Of a DNA stretch of 64,000 nt, positions 1-9,050 are shown piece by piece. The notes under the pieces were generated by a model. It saw only the letters and a list, made by a program, of their open reading frames with translations, did no database searches and was not told the DNA's origin. How positions within the stretch are numbered: the first letter of the stretch is position 1; the number at the start of each line of letters is the position of its first letter. The stretch comes from Thermohalobaculum xanthum. GTDB lineage: Bacteria > Pseudomonadota > Alphaproteobacteria > Rhodobacterales > Rhodobacteraceae. The DNA lies in the NCBI RefSeq assembly GCF_016623495.1, contig NZ_JAEHHL010000002.1:124001-188000 (forward strand), in the 5' to 3' direction. The position numbers and the translations under genes are program-made.

Positions 1-2
1 AC

Positions 3-185
3 CACGCGCCGTTCCGCCTGATCGGGGTCGGCATCGGCGCGCTCGAGCCCGAGTCCGTGACGCGCGAGGACGACGCCCTCTTCACCGTCGCGGACAGCCC
101 GACCGACCGCGCCGAGCGGGCGACCGACCAGATTCGCGCCCGGTTCGGCAGGGACGCCATCATCCGCGGCCGCGGCCTGCGCTGA
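3..185 (+). CDS. dinB: DNA polymerase IV, C-terminal fragment
   Basis: This is an open frame entering from the left edge and ending in TGA at 183-185. The visible 60 residues begin with PFRLIGVGIGALEP and end with GRDAIIRGRGLR. In the Y-family DNA polymerase IV (DinB) the last segment of the little-finger domain has this layout: an FRLIGVG-type strand, an acidic variable loop, then a helix (here RAERATDQIRARFG) and a final short strand ending in GR-x-LR. The family performs translesion synthesis. The catalytic palm lies outside the window, so the call rests only on the C-terminal tail. Confidence 0.7.
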   Translation, partial: HAPFRLIGVGIGALEPESVTREDDALFTVADSPTDRAERATDQIRARFGRDAIIRGRGLR

Positions 186-337
186 GTCGCGCCTCGGGTG
201 GTTTTCCCGCGGCCCGCCAAAGCATCAACCGCGCAGGCACATTGCCCAAAGTTTCGGCGTCTGTGGCATGCATGCCGAACCGACCCGCGAGATCTTCGTT
301 TTTCTTCGAAATTCAGCGATATTTCGCACGCGCACTC

Positions 338-366
338 TTGTCTTTGTTGCGGTGCACACTTAACGT
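338..366 (+). promoter_or_regulatory. Promoter of the candidate small RNA
   Basis: A -35 element TTGTCT (338-343), a 17-base spacer and a -10 element TAACGT (361-366) sit directly upstream of the hairpin series at 375-443. Transcription would start near 373. No open reading frame follows, which supports a non-coding transcript. Confidence 0.5.
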
Positions 367-372
367 CATTGA

Positions 373-451
373 CAGCGGTGCTTCGGCATCGCCGCCCTTC
401 CTGGGCGTTTCCTCCCTTAGACTTGGGCCGGGGCAACCCGGCCTTTTTTTT
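373..451 (+). ncRNA. Candidate trans-acting sRNA with anti-Shine-Dalgarno-like CCUCCC loop
   Basis: About 80 bases fold into three consecutive hairpins. Hairpin 1 is GCGGTGC-TTCG-GCATCGC (375-392), with a stable UUCG tetraloop. Hairpin 2 is CGCCC-TTCCT-GGGCG (393-407). Hairpin 3 is the intrinsic terminator GGCCGGG-GCAA-CCCGGCC (426-443) followed by eight T. Between hairpins 2 and 3 lies the unpaired stretch TTTCCTCCCTTAGACTT (408-424), whose CCTCCC could pair with Shine-Dalgarno sequences. This architecture resembles alphaproteobacterial sRNA families with a conserved UUUCCUCCC motif (the suhB/mmgR group in Rfam and rhizobial work). Family membership is inferred from memory; the promoter, hairpins and terminator are seen directly. 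Confidence 0.65.
426..451 (+). terminator. Rho-independent terminator of the candidate sRNA
   Basis: A perfect 7-bp stem GGCCGGG/CCCGGCC (426-432 with 437-443) with a GCAA tetraloop is followed by eight consecutive T (444-451). It is too far from dinB (ends 185) to be only its terminator. Confidence 0.8.
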
Positions 452-515
452 GTGTGATCCTAGGGGGAAAGCCCGCCAAGCCGAGTCGTCGAGCGAGGCC
501 GAAAAGGCGCTTGCG

Positions 516-1379
516 TCACTCGGCCGCCATGGCCCCGAGCTCGGGCGAGATCCGCACGAGCTCGGCCACGACGGTGGCGAGACGCTGGCGCAGCGCGTCG
601 AAGCTGTCGAGCGGCTCGAGCGCCTTCTGGTCGAGGTAAAGCCCACGATCGATCTCGATCTGGACGGCGTGGAAGCCGCGCGCAGGCCGCCCATAGCGCT
701 GAGTGATATATCCGCCCGCGAAGGGGGCGTTGCGCGCGACGACGAAGCCTGCGCGCTCGAACGCGGCCTGCGTCGCGGCCATCACCGTGCGGCCCGCCGA
801 GGCACCGAACCGATCGCCCAGAACGACCTCGGGCGTGCGACCATGCACCCTGGGCGCCGCCCGCAACGCCTCGGTCGGCATCGAGTGACAGTCGAACAGA
901 ACCGCCGCACCAAAACGCTCGCGCGCCCGCTGGAGCAGCGACTCGAGCCGCTGATGGTAGGGAACATGAATGCGCGCGATCCGCTCCTCGGCCTCGGCGA
1001 AGCTGATCTTGCCGTTGTAGATCTCGGCGCCTTCCGAGACCACGCGCGGCACCACGCCAAGACCCGCCGCGACGCGCTGGTTCAGCCCCTGCGGCCGAAC
1101 GCCCTCGATCAGGGCAGGATCGAACTCGGCTGGTGCGCGATTGAGGTCGAGCCAGGCGCGCGGCGCGGTCGCACTGAGCAGTGGTGCCCCGCTCTGCGGC
1201 GCATCGCCGAACAGCTGGTCGACAAGGACGTCCTCGGACGCGCGCAACGCGGGCATCCCGAGGCGCGAGCGGAGAACCAGTTCAGGCGGATAGTCGCGCC
1301 CGCTGTGGGGCGAACTGAAGACCACGCCCGAAAGCAGGGCTGCCGGCTCCAACAGGACAAAGGGTTCACGCTCGCTCAT
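516..1379 (-). CDS. N-formylglutamate amidohydrolase family protein
   Basis: A 287-residue protein of the N-formylglutamate amidohydrolase family (HutG-type), zinc-dependent cytoplasmic deformylases that release formate and glutamate at the end of one histidine-degradation route. Visible signatures are SPHSG at about residues 23-27, DLNR after a Trp-Leu pair around 77-80, and FDCHSMP around 161-167, the expected metal-binding and catalytic histidine segments. Length fits the family. No other hut genes lie nearby, so a role in histidine breakdown cannot be concluded; Rhodobacterales often carry stand-alone paralogues. The ATG at 1379 is the only convincing start; the Shine-Dalgarno in front of it is weak. 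Confidence 0.85.
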   Translation of the reverse strand: MSEREPFVLLEPAALLSGVVFSSPHSGRDYPPELVLRSRLGMPALRASEDVLVDQLFGDAPQSGAPLLSATAPRAWLDLNRAPAEFDPALIEGVRPQGLNQRVAAGLGVVPRVVSEGAEIYNGKISFAEAEERIARIHVPYHQRLESLLQRARERFGAAVLFDCHSMPTEALRAAPRVHGRTPEVVLGDRFGASAGRTVMAATQAAFERAGFVVARNAPFAGGYITQRYGRPARGFHAVQIEIDRGLYLDQKALEPLDSFDALRQRLATVVAELVRISPELGAMAAE

Positions 1380-1489
1380 GGCGCCACTCTAGTGCCTCCG
1401 CCCCTCCTGCGCATCCCCTTTCGCTCAGGCCAATAGGGGGTTGCGCGCCGAACCGGGCGGGATTATACGCCTTCCCACCCCGATGGACA

Positions 1490-1564
1490 GGGCGCGTAGC
1501 TCAGTGGGAGAGCACTACGTTGACATCGTAGGGGTCGCTGGTTCAATCCCAGCCGCGCCCACCA
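1490..1564 (+). tRNA. tRNA-Val (anticodon GAC)
   Basis: A full cloverleaf is visible. The acceptor stem GGGCGCG (1490-1496) pairs with CGCGCCC (1554-1560). The anticodon stem CTACG/CGTAG encloses loop TTGACAT, giving anticodon GAC, which reads GUC and GUU valine codons. The T arm contains GGTTCAATCCC. The 3' CCA is encoded (1562-1564) after discriminator A1561. No integrase or repeated tRNA end is seen, so this is not an obvious integration site. Confidence 0.95.
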
Positions 1565-1675
1565 TATTTCCCAAGCACTTGAAGACCTACCGAGGGCACT
1601 CCCGCACACCGATCACCGGTGCGCTGCTGCTCTGTAGGGCTCGGCTCCGGGACGTGTCGCAAGGCCCGGGCGGGC

Positions 1676-4600
1676 TCAGTTCTTGCCGAATCCGCGCAGG
1701 ATGTTGCCCAGCTTCTTGACCGCCTCTTCCTCCAGGCTTTGATGACGCGGCGGCTCGGCCGCGGGCTCGTCCTGCGCCGGCACGGGTTCCGGGCCGCTAC
1801 CGTTGGCGGTGGCCTCGGGCTCGGCCGCGCCGCTGCTGGTGGCAGCGCCCTCGATATCCGCCGCGGGACTTCCCTTGGTCGCCGGCAGCGGTGCTGCCGG
1901 CGGAGCGAGTGCACTGCCACCGATGGGCACCGGATCGGCGGCCAGCTCCGGCGGGAGGGCTTCGGCCGGCGCCGTCGCGGCAGTTGCCGGCGTCTGGGGC
2001 GCCTCGGCGTCCTTTCCGCGGCGCGGATCCAGCGCCCCGACCAGCCCGCCCAGAAGCCCGCCGACGAGGCCGCGCGGCTTCGTCTCCCCGGCGGTGCCGC
2101 CTGTGCCGGCATCGGTGCCCGACGATGCCGGCTCGCGCCCAGTCAGCGTTCTGATGATCTCGCTGGGAAGCTCGGTGACCGACACGCCAGTCACCACCTC
2201 CTGCAGCCCGTCCGCCACGCCCACGGGCGAGGTGGCGATGCGCCCGATCGCACCAGCCAGATCAGGGGCGACTTTGGGATTACTCCATGTGCCGGTCACG
2301 CGGACCGGGAAGATCGTGAAGCCCGCGGCACCGAGCACCCCGCCCTGCCCCACCAGCGACGCGACCGCCTTCGGCGTGAGGATGAAATCTTGGCGCTGCG
2401 CGCCAAGATCGACGGTGCCGGCCCCCGTGACCCGCAGCAGCGGCCCCAGAAAGGCGAAGTCGCTGTTCGAAAGGACACCCTTGTCGATCGTGAAGCTGCC
2501 GCTCACCGAGGAAAAATCGGTGCGCTCGGCCGTATTGCGACCCGTCAGGTTCTGGGCGATGGCCGCGAGGTTGATCCCAAGGACCGCGCCATCCGCCAGG
2601 TTGAGCGCGCCCTTGCCGCCAAGGCTGCGCATCAACTCTGCCATCGAGCGCCCTTGCCCCTGCGCCTGAAGGCGCAGCGCGCCGCGGCCCTCAAGCCGGT
2701 CGGTCACCCCCAGCGCGCTCAGCAACGGGCGCAGATCGACGCCGCTGATATCGAGATCGGTCGCCAGTCGCGCCATCTCCCGCCCGCCGAAGGCGGCCGA
2801 TCCACTCACGCCGCCGCCGTAAAGGTCTAGCCGGCGGATCTCGAGGTTCAGCTGGCCGCTCTGCAGGCTGATCCGCAGCTGGCTCCGGCCGGCCCGCAAT
2901 TCGCCGGCCTTGATCGAGGCCGCATCGATGCTGACGGTGGCGTTCACCCCGTTCAGGCCGGAGAGATCGAAGGGCTCGCTGCTCCATCCATCGGTGCGCG
3001 AAGGCGCCGCGCCGCCCGATCCGGTTCCCGCGCCGCCGCCGCCGCCCCCTGACCCGCCCATGAAAGGCGTGAGGTCGAGATCGCCCGCCGTCAGCGAGGC
3101 CGTCAGGGTCGGTGGCGTCGCACCCAGTGCCATCGTGACGCTGCCTCTGGCCTCGGTGCTGTCCAGACCCGCGTCGAGGTCGCGGATGTCGAGGCGATTG
3201 CCGCCCATCTCGACCGTCCCGGCAAGGCGGGCGGGGCCCAGCGTCCCCGCCGGGGCATCCGGGGCCTCGCCGGCGGCCCACGCAAGAAGGCTGCGAAGGT
3301 CCGGAGTGGAGACTTTCACCGGGCCGTTGAACGAGGGCTCCTTGCCGGGCGTGAACCGCCCTTCCGCGCGCGCCTCGATCATTCCCGGGGCGTTGGCCGA
3401 CAGGCCAACCTTCACGGCACCGCCGCGGGACCATTCGGCGCCGCTCTCGGCGTCGATGTCGAAGGCGATCTTCCGGCCACGCCAGACGGCGCTTGCGTCG
3501 CCGTCGATGCGCAGCGCGCTCTGAGACAGCCCCAGATGCGTCCTTGCCGAGACGGCGCCAAGCTCGGCGAGCTCGGGCATCTGCGCAGCACCGAGCGCCC
3601 AGCTCAGGGCCGACCCGGGGAAGGCGAGATCGGCCTCGAGCCGCCCGTCGAGCTCCGGACCATCGGCGCCCAGCGTGACAGGCCCCGCATAACTCAGGCT
3701 GCCGATGCCCTCGCTCTGCGCGGAAAGGGTCAGGTCGCCCCGCGGCGCATCGGCCGCCGGCTCGGGCGTGCTGAACTCCAGATCGACCAGGACGGGGCGC
3801 GCGCGCCAGACGGCCCGCCCCTTCGCGCTGACATCGAGGCCGGCGTCGCCGCTCGTCGCCTTGCCGTCCAGCCGCACCGCCCCCAGTGGCGCCAGCGCGG
3901 GATCGGGCGCACGGCCCAGCGCCGACATGATCAGCCCCGGATCGGGCGCGTCGAGCTCGTAGAAGCCCGACACGCGCGGCAGCGGGTCGTCGAGACCGGC
4001 CACGGTTCCGGTGAAGGATACCGTTCCCAGTTCTCCTTCGATCCGGGCGTCGACCGCCGCCTCGCGCCCATCCATTACCGCCTGCGGCGTCTCCAGCCGC
4101 AGGTCCACCTGCGCCTTGCGCCCCTGCCAAACGCCGCTCGCCTTCACCGTCACCGGCTGGTCCAGCGCCTCGAACTCGGCGCCCAGATCGAGCGTGTCGA
4201 CCGCGAGAACCCGTCCGGTCCGGGCGTCGCTGAAGCTCACGCGGCCGTTGACGATCTCGGCGGCGGGCAGCGCGACCATGCGCAGCCTTTCGGCGTCACC
4301 CTTTGGCGACGTCGCAGCAGCATCGGCCGCGCCGGTGGCGTCGCCGGCGCTCTCGCCACCCGCCCCCTGGCCGAAGGACCAGTTGTTCCGGCCGTCCTCG
4401 GCGATCTCGAGCGCGATCACCGGGTCCAGAAGGCGCAGGCGCTCGACCCGGATATCGCCCGCGACCAGCGAGGCGAGATCGACCCCGATCTCGACCCCCG
4501 CGGCGGTGACCATCTCGGGCGCGTGTGCCCACTCGGCATTGCCCAGGCGGATCGGTCCGGTCGACACGCCCAGGACCGGCCAGACCGACGGCGACAACTC

Positions 4601-4762
4601 GCCCTCGATCACCAGTTGACGGCCGGTCGCACGCTCGACCTCGCGCGAGACGATCGCCGCGACCTGGTCGCGCGGCATGAAGACGACCAGCGCCACCGCA
4701 GCGGCCGCGGCGGCCGCAAGCGCGGCGACGAGGTAGGCAAGGAAGCGGATCAGACGTCGCAT
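1676..4762 (-). CDS. AsmA family protein
   Basis: A 1028-residue inner-membrane-anchored protein of the AsmA-like superfamily, whose members form long beta-rich bridges thought to help phospholipid transport to the outer membrane. The ATG at 4762 is chosen because AGGAAA precedes it and it opens directly into one N-terminal membrane helix (RFLAYLVAALAAAAAAAVAL). The rest is periplasmic, beginning with an AsmA N-terminal pattern (GRQLVIEGELSPSVWPVLG) and later LNLADGAVLGINLAAIAQN and a DFSSVSGSFTIDKGVL segment, both typical of the AsmA C-terminal domain. A low-complexity Gly/Ser run lies in the middle (encoded near 3020-3060) and the last 150 residues are Pro/Ala/Glu-rich. The genes on either side give no functional partner. 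Confidence 0.85.
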   Translation of the reverse strand: MRRLIRFLAYLVAALAAAAAAAVALVVFMPRDQVAAIVSREVERATGRQLVIEGELSPSVWPVLGVSTGPIRLGNAEWAHAPEMVTAAGVEIGVDLASLVAGDIRVERLRLLDPVIALEIAEDGRNNWSFGQGAGGESAGDATGAADAAATSPKGDAERLRMVALPAAEIVNGRVSFSDARTGRVLAVDTLDLGAEFEALDQPVTVKASGVWQGRKAQVDLRLETPQAVMDGREAAVDARIEGELGTVSFTGTVAGLDDPLPRVSGFYELDAPDPGLIMSALGRAPDPALAPLGAVRLDGKATSGDAGLDVSAKGRAVWRARPVLVDLEFSTPEPAADAPRGDLTLSAQSEGIGSLSYAGPVTLGADGPELDGRLEADLAFPGSALSWALGAAQMPELAELGAVSARTHLGLSQSALRIDGDASAVWRGRKIAFDIDAESGAEWSRGGAVKVGLSANAPGMIEARAEGRFTPGKEPSFNGPVKVSTPDLRSLLAWAAGEAPDAPAGTLGPARLAGTVEMGGNRLDIRDLDAGLDSTEARGSVTMALGATPPTLTASLTAGDLDLTPFMGGSGGGGGGAGTGSGGAAPSRTDGWSSEPFDLSGLNGVNATVSIDAASIKAGELRAGRSQLRISLQSGQLNLEIRRLDLYGGGVSGSAAFGGREMARLATDLDISGVDLRPLLSALGVTDRLEGRGALRLQAQGQGRSMAELMRSLGGKGALNLADGAVLGINLAAIAQNLTGRNTAERTDFSSVSGSFTIDKGVLSNSDFAFLGPLLRVTGAGTVDLGAQRQDFILTPKAVASLVGQGGVLGAAGFTIFPVRVTGTWSNPKVAPDLAGAIGRIATSPVGVADGLQEVVTGVSVTELPSEIIRTLTGREPASSGTDAGTGGTAGETKPRGLVGGLLGGLVGALDPRRGKDAEAPQTPATAATAPAEALPPELAADPVPIGGSALAPPAAPLPATKGSPAADIEGAATSSGAAEPEATANGSGPEPVPAQDEPAAEPPRHQSLEEEAVKKLGNILRGFGKN

Positions 4763-4885
4763 TGCAGCACTTTCCTGACACTGCGCCACTGCGCCGATTT
4801 CCAGCCGCGCATCAATCCCTTCGCGACCCGAGCGGCGTAGGTGCCGGGGCAACCCCCGGGACGGCGAGCACCGCGCTACGGCCTC

Positions 4886-5698
4886 TCAGTTCCAGTCGCC
4901 GTAGAGGTTGTCCCAGATCTTCTCGCCGATCAGGCAATCATAGCCGCTCTCGGAGGCCGGCAGCAAGGCGGCCGGCGGGTCCGGAACCGGCCAGCCGGCA
5001 AGCTCGAGCACCAGCTTGTTGCGCACGGCCTGCTGGAAATGTTCCCACTCGACGACCGGCAGCATGAAGGCAGTGGGACCGCCGATCACGCACTCGCGGT
5101 AATAGATGTCGAGATCGTCGAGATGCCACTGGGTGCCAAGCCCCTCGCGCGTCATCAGCGGCAAGCCATTGATCACGATGCCCTGCGCGACTGCGTCGTC
5201 GCGCGCCCGCGTGACCGGCCGCCCCTGGTTGTTCGGCCCGTCGCCAGACACGTCGATGACCCGGCGCAACCCGTCATAGCCGTTGCCGTCGAAGCGCCGG
5301 ACGGCGAAGTCGAGCGCGCCCGAGATCGAGGTGCGCTGCATCGAGGTCGGAGCCGAAGCCGTGAGCCGCGCCGCGAAGGCCTCGGCGTCCGTGCGCCCGG
5401 CGATCAGCGTCCAGTCGATGACGACATTCTGCAAAGCCGTGCCCGCCCACTCGACGTAAGTGAGCGCGATGCGGCCGTAGCCGCCGGTCTCGATGGCCTC
5501 GACGACCTCGCGGCTCGCCAGCGCCGCGGCATACCCCCGCCGCTGGATTTCGAGCTCGCGCAAGGTCATCGAGCGCGAGACATCGACCGCAAGCACCAGC
5601 TCGACATCGACGGCGAAGTCGGACGCAGACGCACGCGACGCCGGCAGGACCACGGCGACGACGAGCACGAGCGCGGCGGGGAGGAGACGGATCCGCAT
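4886..5698 (-). CDS. DUF1194 / VWA-like secreted protein
   Basis: A 270-residue protein with a signal peptide (MRIRLLPAALVLVVAVVLPASRASA) followed by a von Willebrand factor A-like domain. The MIDAS start D-x-S-x-S is present as DVSRS at residues 39-43 and the second metal-site region reads DVSGDGPNNQG, as in the DUF1194 family found mainly in alphaproteobacteria. The family is exported and of unknown function. The ATG at 5698 is preferred over an upstream in-frame start because it opens the signal peptide. It sits downstream of a two-TM protein and LysRS on the same strand with an 85-base gap. Confidence 0.8.
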   Translation of the reverse strand: MRIRLLPAALVLVVAVVLPASRASASDFAVDVELVLAVDVSRSMTLRELEIQRRGYAAALASREVVEAIETGGYGRIALTYVEWAGTALQNVVIDWTLIAGRTDAEAFAARLTASAPTSMQRTSISGALDFAVRRFDGNGYDGLRRVIDVSGDGPNNQGRPVTRARDDAVAQGIVINGLPLMTREGLGTQWHLDDLDIYYRECVIGGPTAFMLPVVEWEHFQQAVRNKLVLELAGWPVPDPPAALLPASESGYDCLIGEKIWDNLYGDWN

Positions 5699-5783
5699 TG
5701 AGCAAGCCTGCGGCCTTGCGCGGCGTCTGTCGAGGGTCCTGCGCGGAGGATCCGGGCCGCGGGTCGCGGCCCGGTCGGCGTCC

Positions 5784-6128
5784 TCAGGCCGGCATCGCCA
5801 TGCGAAAGCCCAGCCAGACCAGCCCGAAGCCCGCCACGATCGCCAGCACCGACAGCCGCCAGCTGCGCTCGATCGCTGCATATTGCGGGTCTCGCCGCAG
5901 ATCCGGCGGCAGCGAACCCGTCAGCATCTTGGCCGCGAGCCCCCGGCTTACCCTCTTCTCCTCGGACGAGAAGTTCTTGAGGATCGGCGTCCCGTAGTCC
6001 GACAGCATGCGGAACACCTCGGGGAAGCGCGAGGCAATGCATTCGACGGCCGCCGACAGGACGATCCGCCCCCAGATCACGCCGCCGAAGACGACGACAA
6101 GCCCGCCCCAGACCAAGGCCTCGCTCAT
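5784..6128 (-). CDS. Small two-TM membrane protein of unknown function
   Basis: A 114-residue protein with one membrane helix at each end ([16 protein letters not shown] near residues 5-20 and [18 protein letters not shown] near 93-110) and a charged central part of about 70 residues. Its ATG overlaps the LysRS stop codon as ATGA (6125-6128), so translation is probably coupled to lysS. I do not recognise a named family. The conserved-looking overlap suggests co-expression with LysRS but says nothing firm about function. Confidence 0.75.
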   Translation of the reverse strand: MSEALVWGGLVVVFGGVIWGRIVLSAAVECIASRFPEVFRMLSDYGTPILKNFSSEEKRVSRGLAAKMLTGSLPPDLRRDPQYAAIERSWRLSVLAIVAGFGLVWLGFRMAMPA

Positions 6129-7714
6129 GCCGGTCCGTCCACCAGCGCGCCCTCGAGCGCCCGGTCGATCAGCGCGATGGTCTCGTCGACGCCGTAGATC
6201 GCGACGAAACCGCCAAAGCGCGGTCCCTGCTCGGCGCCCAGAAGCACCTCGTAGATCGCCTTGAACCAGTCGCGCAACGGCTCGAAGGCGTGCTCGTTTC
6301 CGACTGCGAAGACGATGTCCTGCAGCGTCTCGGCATCGCGCGCGCCCTCGTGCGCGGCCAGCCTTCCCCGCAGGTCGGCAAGTGCCGCGCGTTCCTTCGC
6401 GTCGGGCAGGCGGTAGCGCTTGAAGGGCGCGACGCGGTCCTCGAAGTAGCGCACCGCGTGGCCGGCCGCGGCGTCGAGCCCGGGATGCGTCTCGGGGCTG
6501 GCCTCGGGCGCATAGCGCCGGATGAAGCCCCACAGCACGTCCTTGTCGCGCGCCGAGGCCGCCGAGGCGAGGTTGAGCAGCATCGCGAAGGTGACGGCCA
6601 GGTCCGATTGCGGTGGGTTGCCCGAATGGATGTGCCACACCGGGTTCTCGATCTGCTTGGCCTCGTCCTGCGTCTCGTACGCGCGAAGCTGCTGGTGATA
6701 CTCGTCCACCGCCCGCGGGATCACGTCGAAGAACAGCCGCTTCGCGGTACGCGGCTTCTGGTACATGAAGTAGCCGAGGCTCTCGGTCGAGGCATAGGTG
6801 AGCCACTCGTCGATCGTGAGCCCGTTGCCCTTCGACTTCGAGATCTTCTCTCCGTTCTCGTCGAGGAACAGTTCATAGATGTAATGCTCGGGCGGCGTGC
6901 CCCCCAGCACCTTGCAGATCCCGTCATAGATCGGCGTGTTCGAGGCGTGGTCCTTGCCGTACATCTCGAAATCGACCCCCAGCGCCGCCCAGCGCGCCCC
7001 GAAGTCGGGCTTCCACTGCAGCTTCACGTTGCCCCCGGTGACCGGCAGCGTCATGTCGCGCCCGTCCTCGCCCTCGAAGGTGATGGTCCCGTCCTTGGCG
7101 TTCACCTCCTTCATGGGCACATAAAGCACGCGCCCGCTGGTGGGCGAGATCGGCAGGAAGCACGAATAGGTCTTCTGCCGCTCCTCGCGCAGGCTGGGCA
7201 GCATGATGGCCATGATGTCGTCGTACTTCTCGGCCGCGCGCAGCAGGATCTCGTCGAACCTGCCGGACTTGTAGTAGTCGGTCGCCGAGGCGAACTCGTA
7301 CTCGAAGCCGAAGGTGTCGAGGAACCGGCGCAGCATCGCGTTGTTGTGGTGGCCGAAGCTCTCGTACTCGCCGAACGGGTCGGGCACCGAGGTCAGCGGC
7401 CGCTGCAGGTTCTCGCGCAGCATCTCGGGCTGGGGCACGTTGTCGGGGACCTTACGCATCCCGTCCAGGTCGTCCGAGAAGCACAGAAGCTTGGTCGGGA
7501 TGTCCGAGATGGTCTCGAAGGCGTGCCGGATCATCGTCGTGCGCGCGACCTCGCCGAAGGTGCCGATATGCGGCAGCCCCGACGGCCCATAGCCGGTCTC
7601 GAACAGCACATAGCCTTTCTCGGGCGGGCGCTTCTCGAAGCGTTTGACGAGTTTGCGCGCCTCTTCGAACGGCCAGGCCTTGGCGTTCAGGGCGAAGTCA
7701 CGCAGTGTCGTCAT
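6125..7714 (-). CDS. lysS: Class I lysyl-tRNA synthetase
   Basis: A 529-residue class I lysyl-tRNA synthetase that charges tRNA-Lys with lysine in the cytoplasm. The Rossmann signature HIGTFG is at residues 49-54 and the second catalytic motif appears as KISKSKG around residue 289, both hallmarks of class I enzymes; nothing like the class II OB-fold/motif 1-3 enzyme is present. This class is archaeal in distribution but also occurs in Rhodobacterales and other alphaproteobacteria. The ATG at 7714 is chosen because AAGGTG lies in front and the N-terminus then reads [19 protein letters not shown], as in relatives; an upstream in-frame start would add 22 unsupported residues. Confidence 0.95.
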   Translation of the reverse strand: MTTLRDFALNAKAWPFEEARKLVKRFEKRPPEKGYVLFETGYGPSGLPHIGTFGEVARTTMIRHAFETISDIPTKLLCFSDDLDGMRKVPDNVPQPEMLRENLQRPLTSVPDPFGEYESFGHHNNAMLRRFLDTFGFEYEFASATDYYKSGRFDEILLRAAEKYDDIMAIMLPSLREERQKTYSCFLPISPTSGRVLYVPMKEVNAKDGTITFEGEDGRDMTLPVTGGNVKLQWKPDFGARWAALGVDFEMYGKDHASNTPIYDGICKVLGGTPPEHYIYELFLDENGEKISKSKGNGLTIDEWLTYASTESLGYFMYQKPRTAKRLFFDVIPRAVDEYHQQLRAYETQDEAKQIENPVWHIHSGNPPQSDLAVTFAMLLNLASAASARDKDVLWGFIRRYAPEASPETHPGLDAAAGHAVRYFEDRVAPFKRYRLPDAKERAALADLRGRLAAHEGARDAETLQDIVFAVGNEHAFEPLRDWFKAIYEVLLGAEQGPRFGGFVAIYGVDETIALIDRALEGALVDGPA

Positions 7715-7914
7715 TTCGTTCACCTTCAAGATGGGTTCGGCCCGGTTGGGTCCGGCGCCGAGTGCTAGTGCCGGGCGCATCCGCGGTCAACTGCGTTCGA
7801 GCGCGCAAACCGCGGCGAGATGGCAGCTTTGCGCCCCAAGATATTGTGCGGGCGTCCGGCACACCCTACTCTCCGGCTCGCGACACCCTGTTACCATCCC
7901 CCGAGCGAGGCCCC

Positions 7915-8349
7915 ATGACCATCGACTCCCTCAGCCCACAGGACGCCCTCGTGGCCGTGATGATCGCCGTCTCAGCCGCCGATGAACGCGTCTCGGACCG
8001 GGAGCTCGCGTGGATCTTCTCGATCATCGACATCCTGCCGGTGTTCCAGGGCTATGACCGCGACCGGGTGAGCAACGTGATCGGCCTCGTGCACGAGCTG
8101 TTCGAGGACGAGGACGGCATCGACGCGCTGGTCGGCCTCGTCGACCAGGCCCTGCCCGATCACCTGCACGAGACCGCCTACGCGCTGGCCTGCGACGTCT
8201 CGGCCGCCGACGGCAAGGTCGAGATGACCGAGTTGCGCCTGCTCGAGATCCTGCGCTACGACCTCGGCGTCGACCGGCTCACCTCGGCCGCGATCGAGCG
8301 CGGCGCCCGGGCCCGGCACCAGCGGCTCGAGCCGCGGGAAAGCGCGTGA
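7915..8349 (+). CDS. TerB-like (tellurite resistance TerB family) protein
   Basis: A 144-residue all-helical protein containing the pattern VAVMIAVSAADERVSDREL, then ACDVSAADGKVEMTELRLLEIL in the second half. These are the two acidic helix-turn-helix repeats of the TerB/TerB-like fold, which bind metal ions in characterised members. The family name derives from ter clusters, but no other ter gene is here, so tellurite resistance should not be inferred. The ATG at 7915 gives the expected family length. The stop codon overlaps the GTG start of the following GST gene (GTGA), so the two are co-translated. Confidence 0.8.
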   Translation: MTIDSLSPQDALVAVMIAVSAADERVSDRELAWIFSIIDILPVFQGYDRDRVSNVIGLVHELFEDEDGIDALVGLVDQALPDHLHETAYALACDVSAADGKVEMTELRLLEILRYDLGVDRLTSAAIERGARARHQRLEPRESA

Positions 8350-9050
8350 CGCTCAGGCTTCACTGGTCGCCCGACAGCGCCAACCTGGTCGTCCGCCTCG
8401 CGCTCGAGGAACTTGGCCTGCCCTTCGAGGCGGTCCGGCTCGACCGCTCGGCCGGCGCGCACCGAAGCCCGTCCTACCTGCGGCTCAATCCCCAGGGCCT
8501 GATCCCGGTGCTCGAGGACGGCCCCCTCGTGCTGTTCGAGACCGGCGCGATCCTGCTGCACCTCGCCGACCGTACGGGCCGGCTCGGGCCCGAGGGGCCT
8601 GATGCCCGCGACCCGGCCACCCGGGCCGCCTTCCTGCGCTGGCTGTTCTGGATCTCGAACACGCTGCACGCAGATCTTCGTGCGGCGTTCTACACGCACC
8701 GCTATGTCAGCGAGGCGACGGTGCCCGAGCTGCGCGCCGGCCTGTCGCGCCGCGTCGCCGAGCATGTCGCGCTGGTCGAGGGAGCCATGGAATCCGGTAA
8801 CTGGCCGGCGGGCCCAGCGCCGTTGCTGACCGATCTCTATCTCGCGGCCTGCCTGCGCTGGGCGCGGCTCTACCCGAGCGCCGGCCCCGCGACGCTTGGC
8901 GCGGCGCCGACGGGGCGCGTAGGCGCGCTCCTCGCGCATCTCGGCACGCGCCCCGCCGTGAAGCGCGCGCTCGCCGCCGAGTCGATCCCGTCGGCCGATT
9001 TCCTCGACCCGGTCGGTCCCGCGCTGCCGCCGGCCGAGATCACGGGCTAG
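8346..9050 (+). CDS. Glutathione S-transferase family protein
   Basis: A 234-residue GST with an N-terminal thioredoxin-fold domain (residues 1-80) and a C-terminal helical domain. The conserved cis-proline segment is LNPQGLIPVLED and the glutathione gamma-glutamyl contact is FETGAILLHLAD, in place of the common ESxAI. The N-terminal catalytic position carries SPDSANLVV, suggesting a serine-type enzyme. It starts with GTG at 8346 inside the stop codon of the TerB-like gene. Its stop overlaps by three bases the stop of convergent dacB through a CTAG palindrome at 9047-9050. Confidence 0.85.
   Translation: MTLRLHWSPDSANLVVRLALEELGLPFEAVRLDRSAGAHRSPSYLRLNPQGLIPVLEDGPLVLFETGAILLHLADRTGRLGPEGPDARDPATRAAFLRWLFWISNTLHADLRAAFYTHRYVSEATVPELRAGLSRRVAEHVALVEGAMESGNWPAGPAPLLTDLYLAACLRWARLYPSAGPATLGAAPTGRVGALLAHLGTRPAVKRALAAESIPSADFLDPVGPALPPAEITG

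Noticed and set aside
1490..1564. tRNA-Val as an integration site
   Set aside because: No integrase, no duplicated tRNA 3' end and no composition shift beside it.
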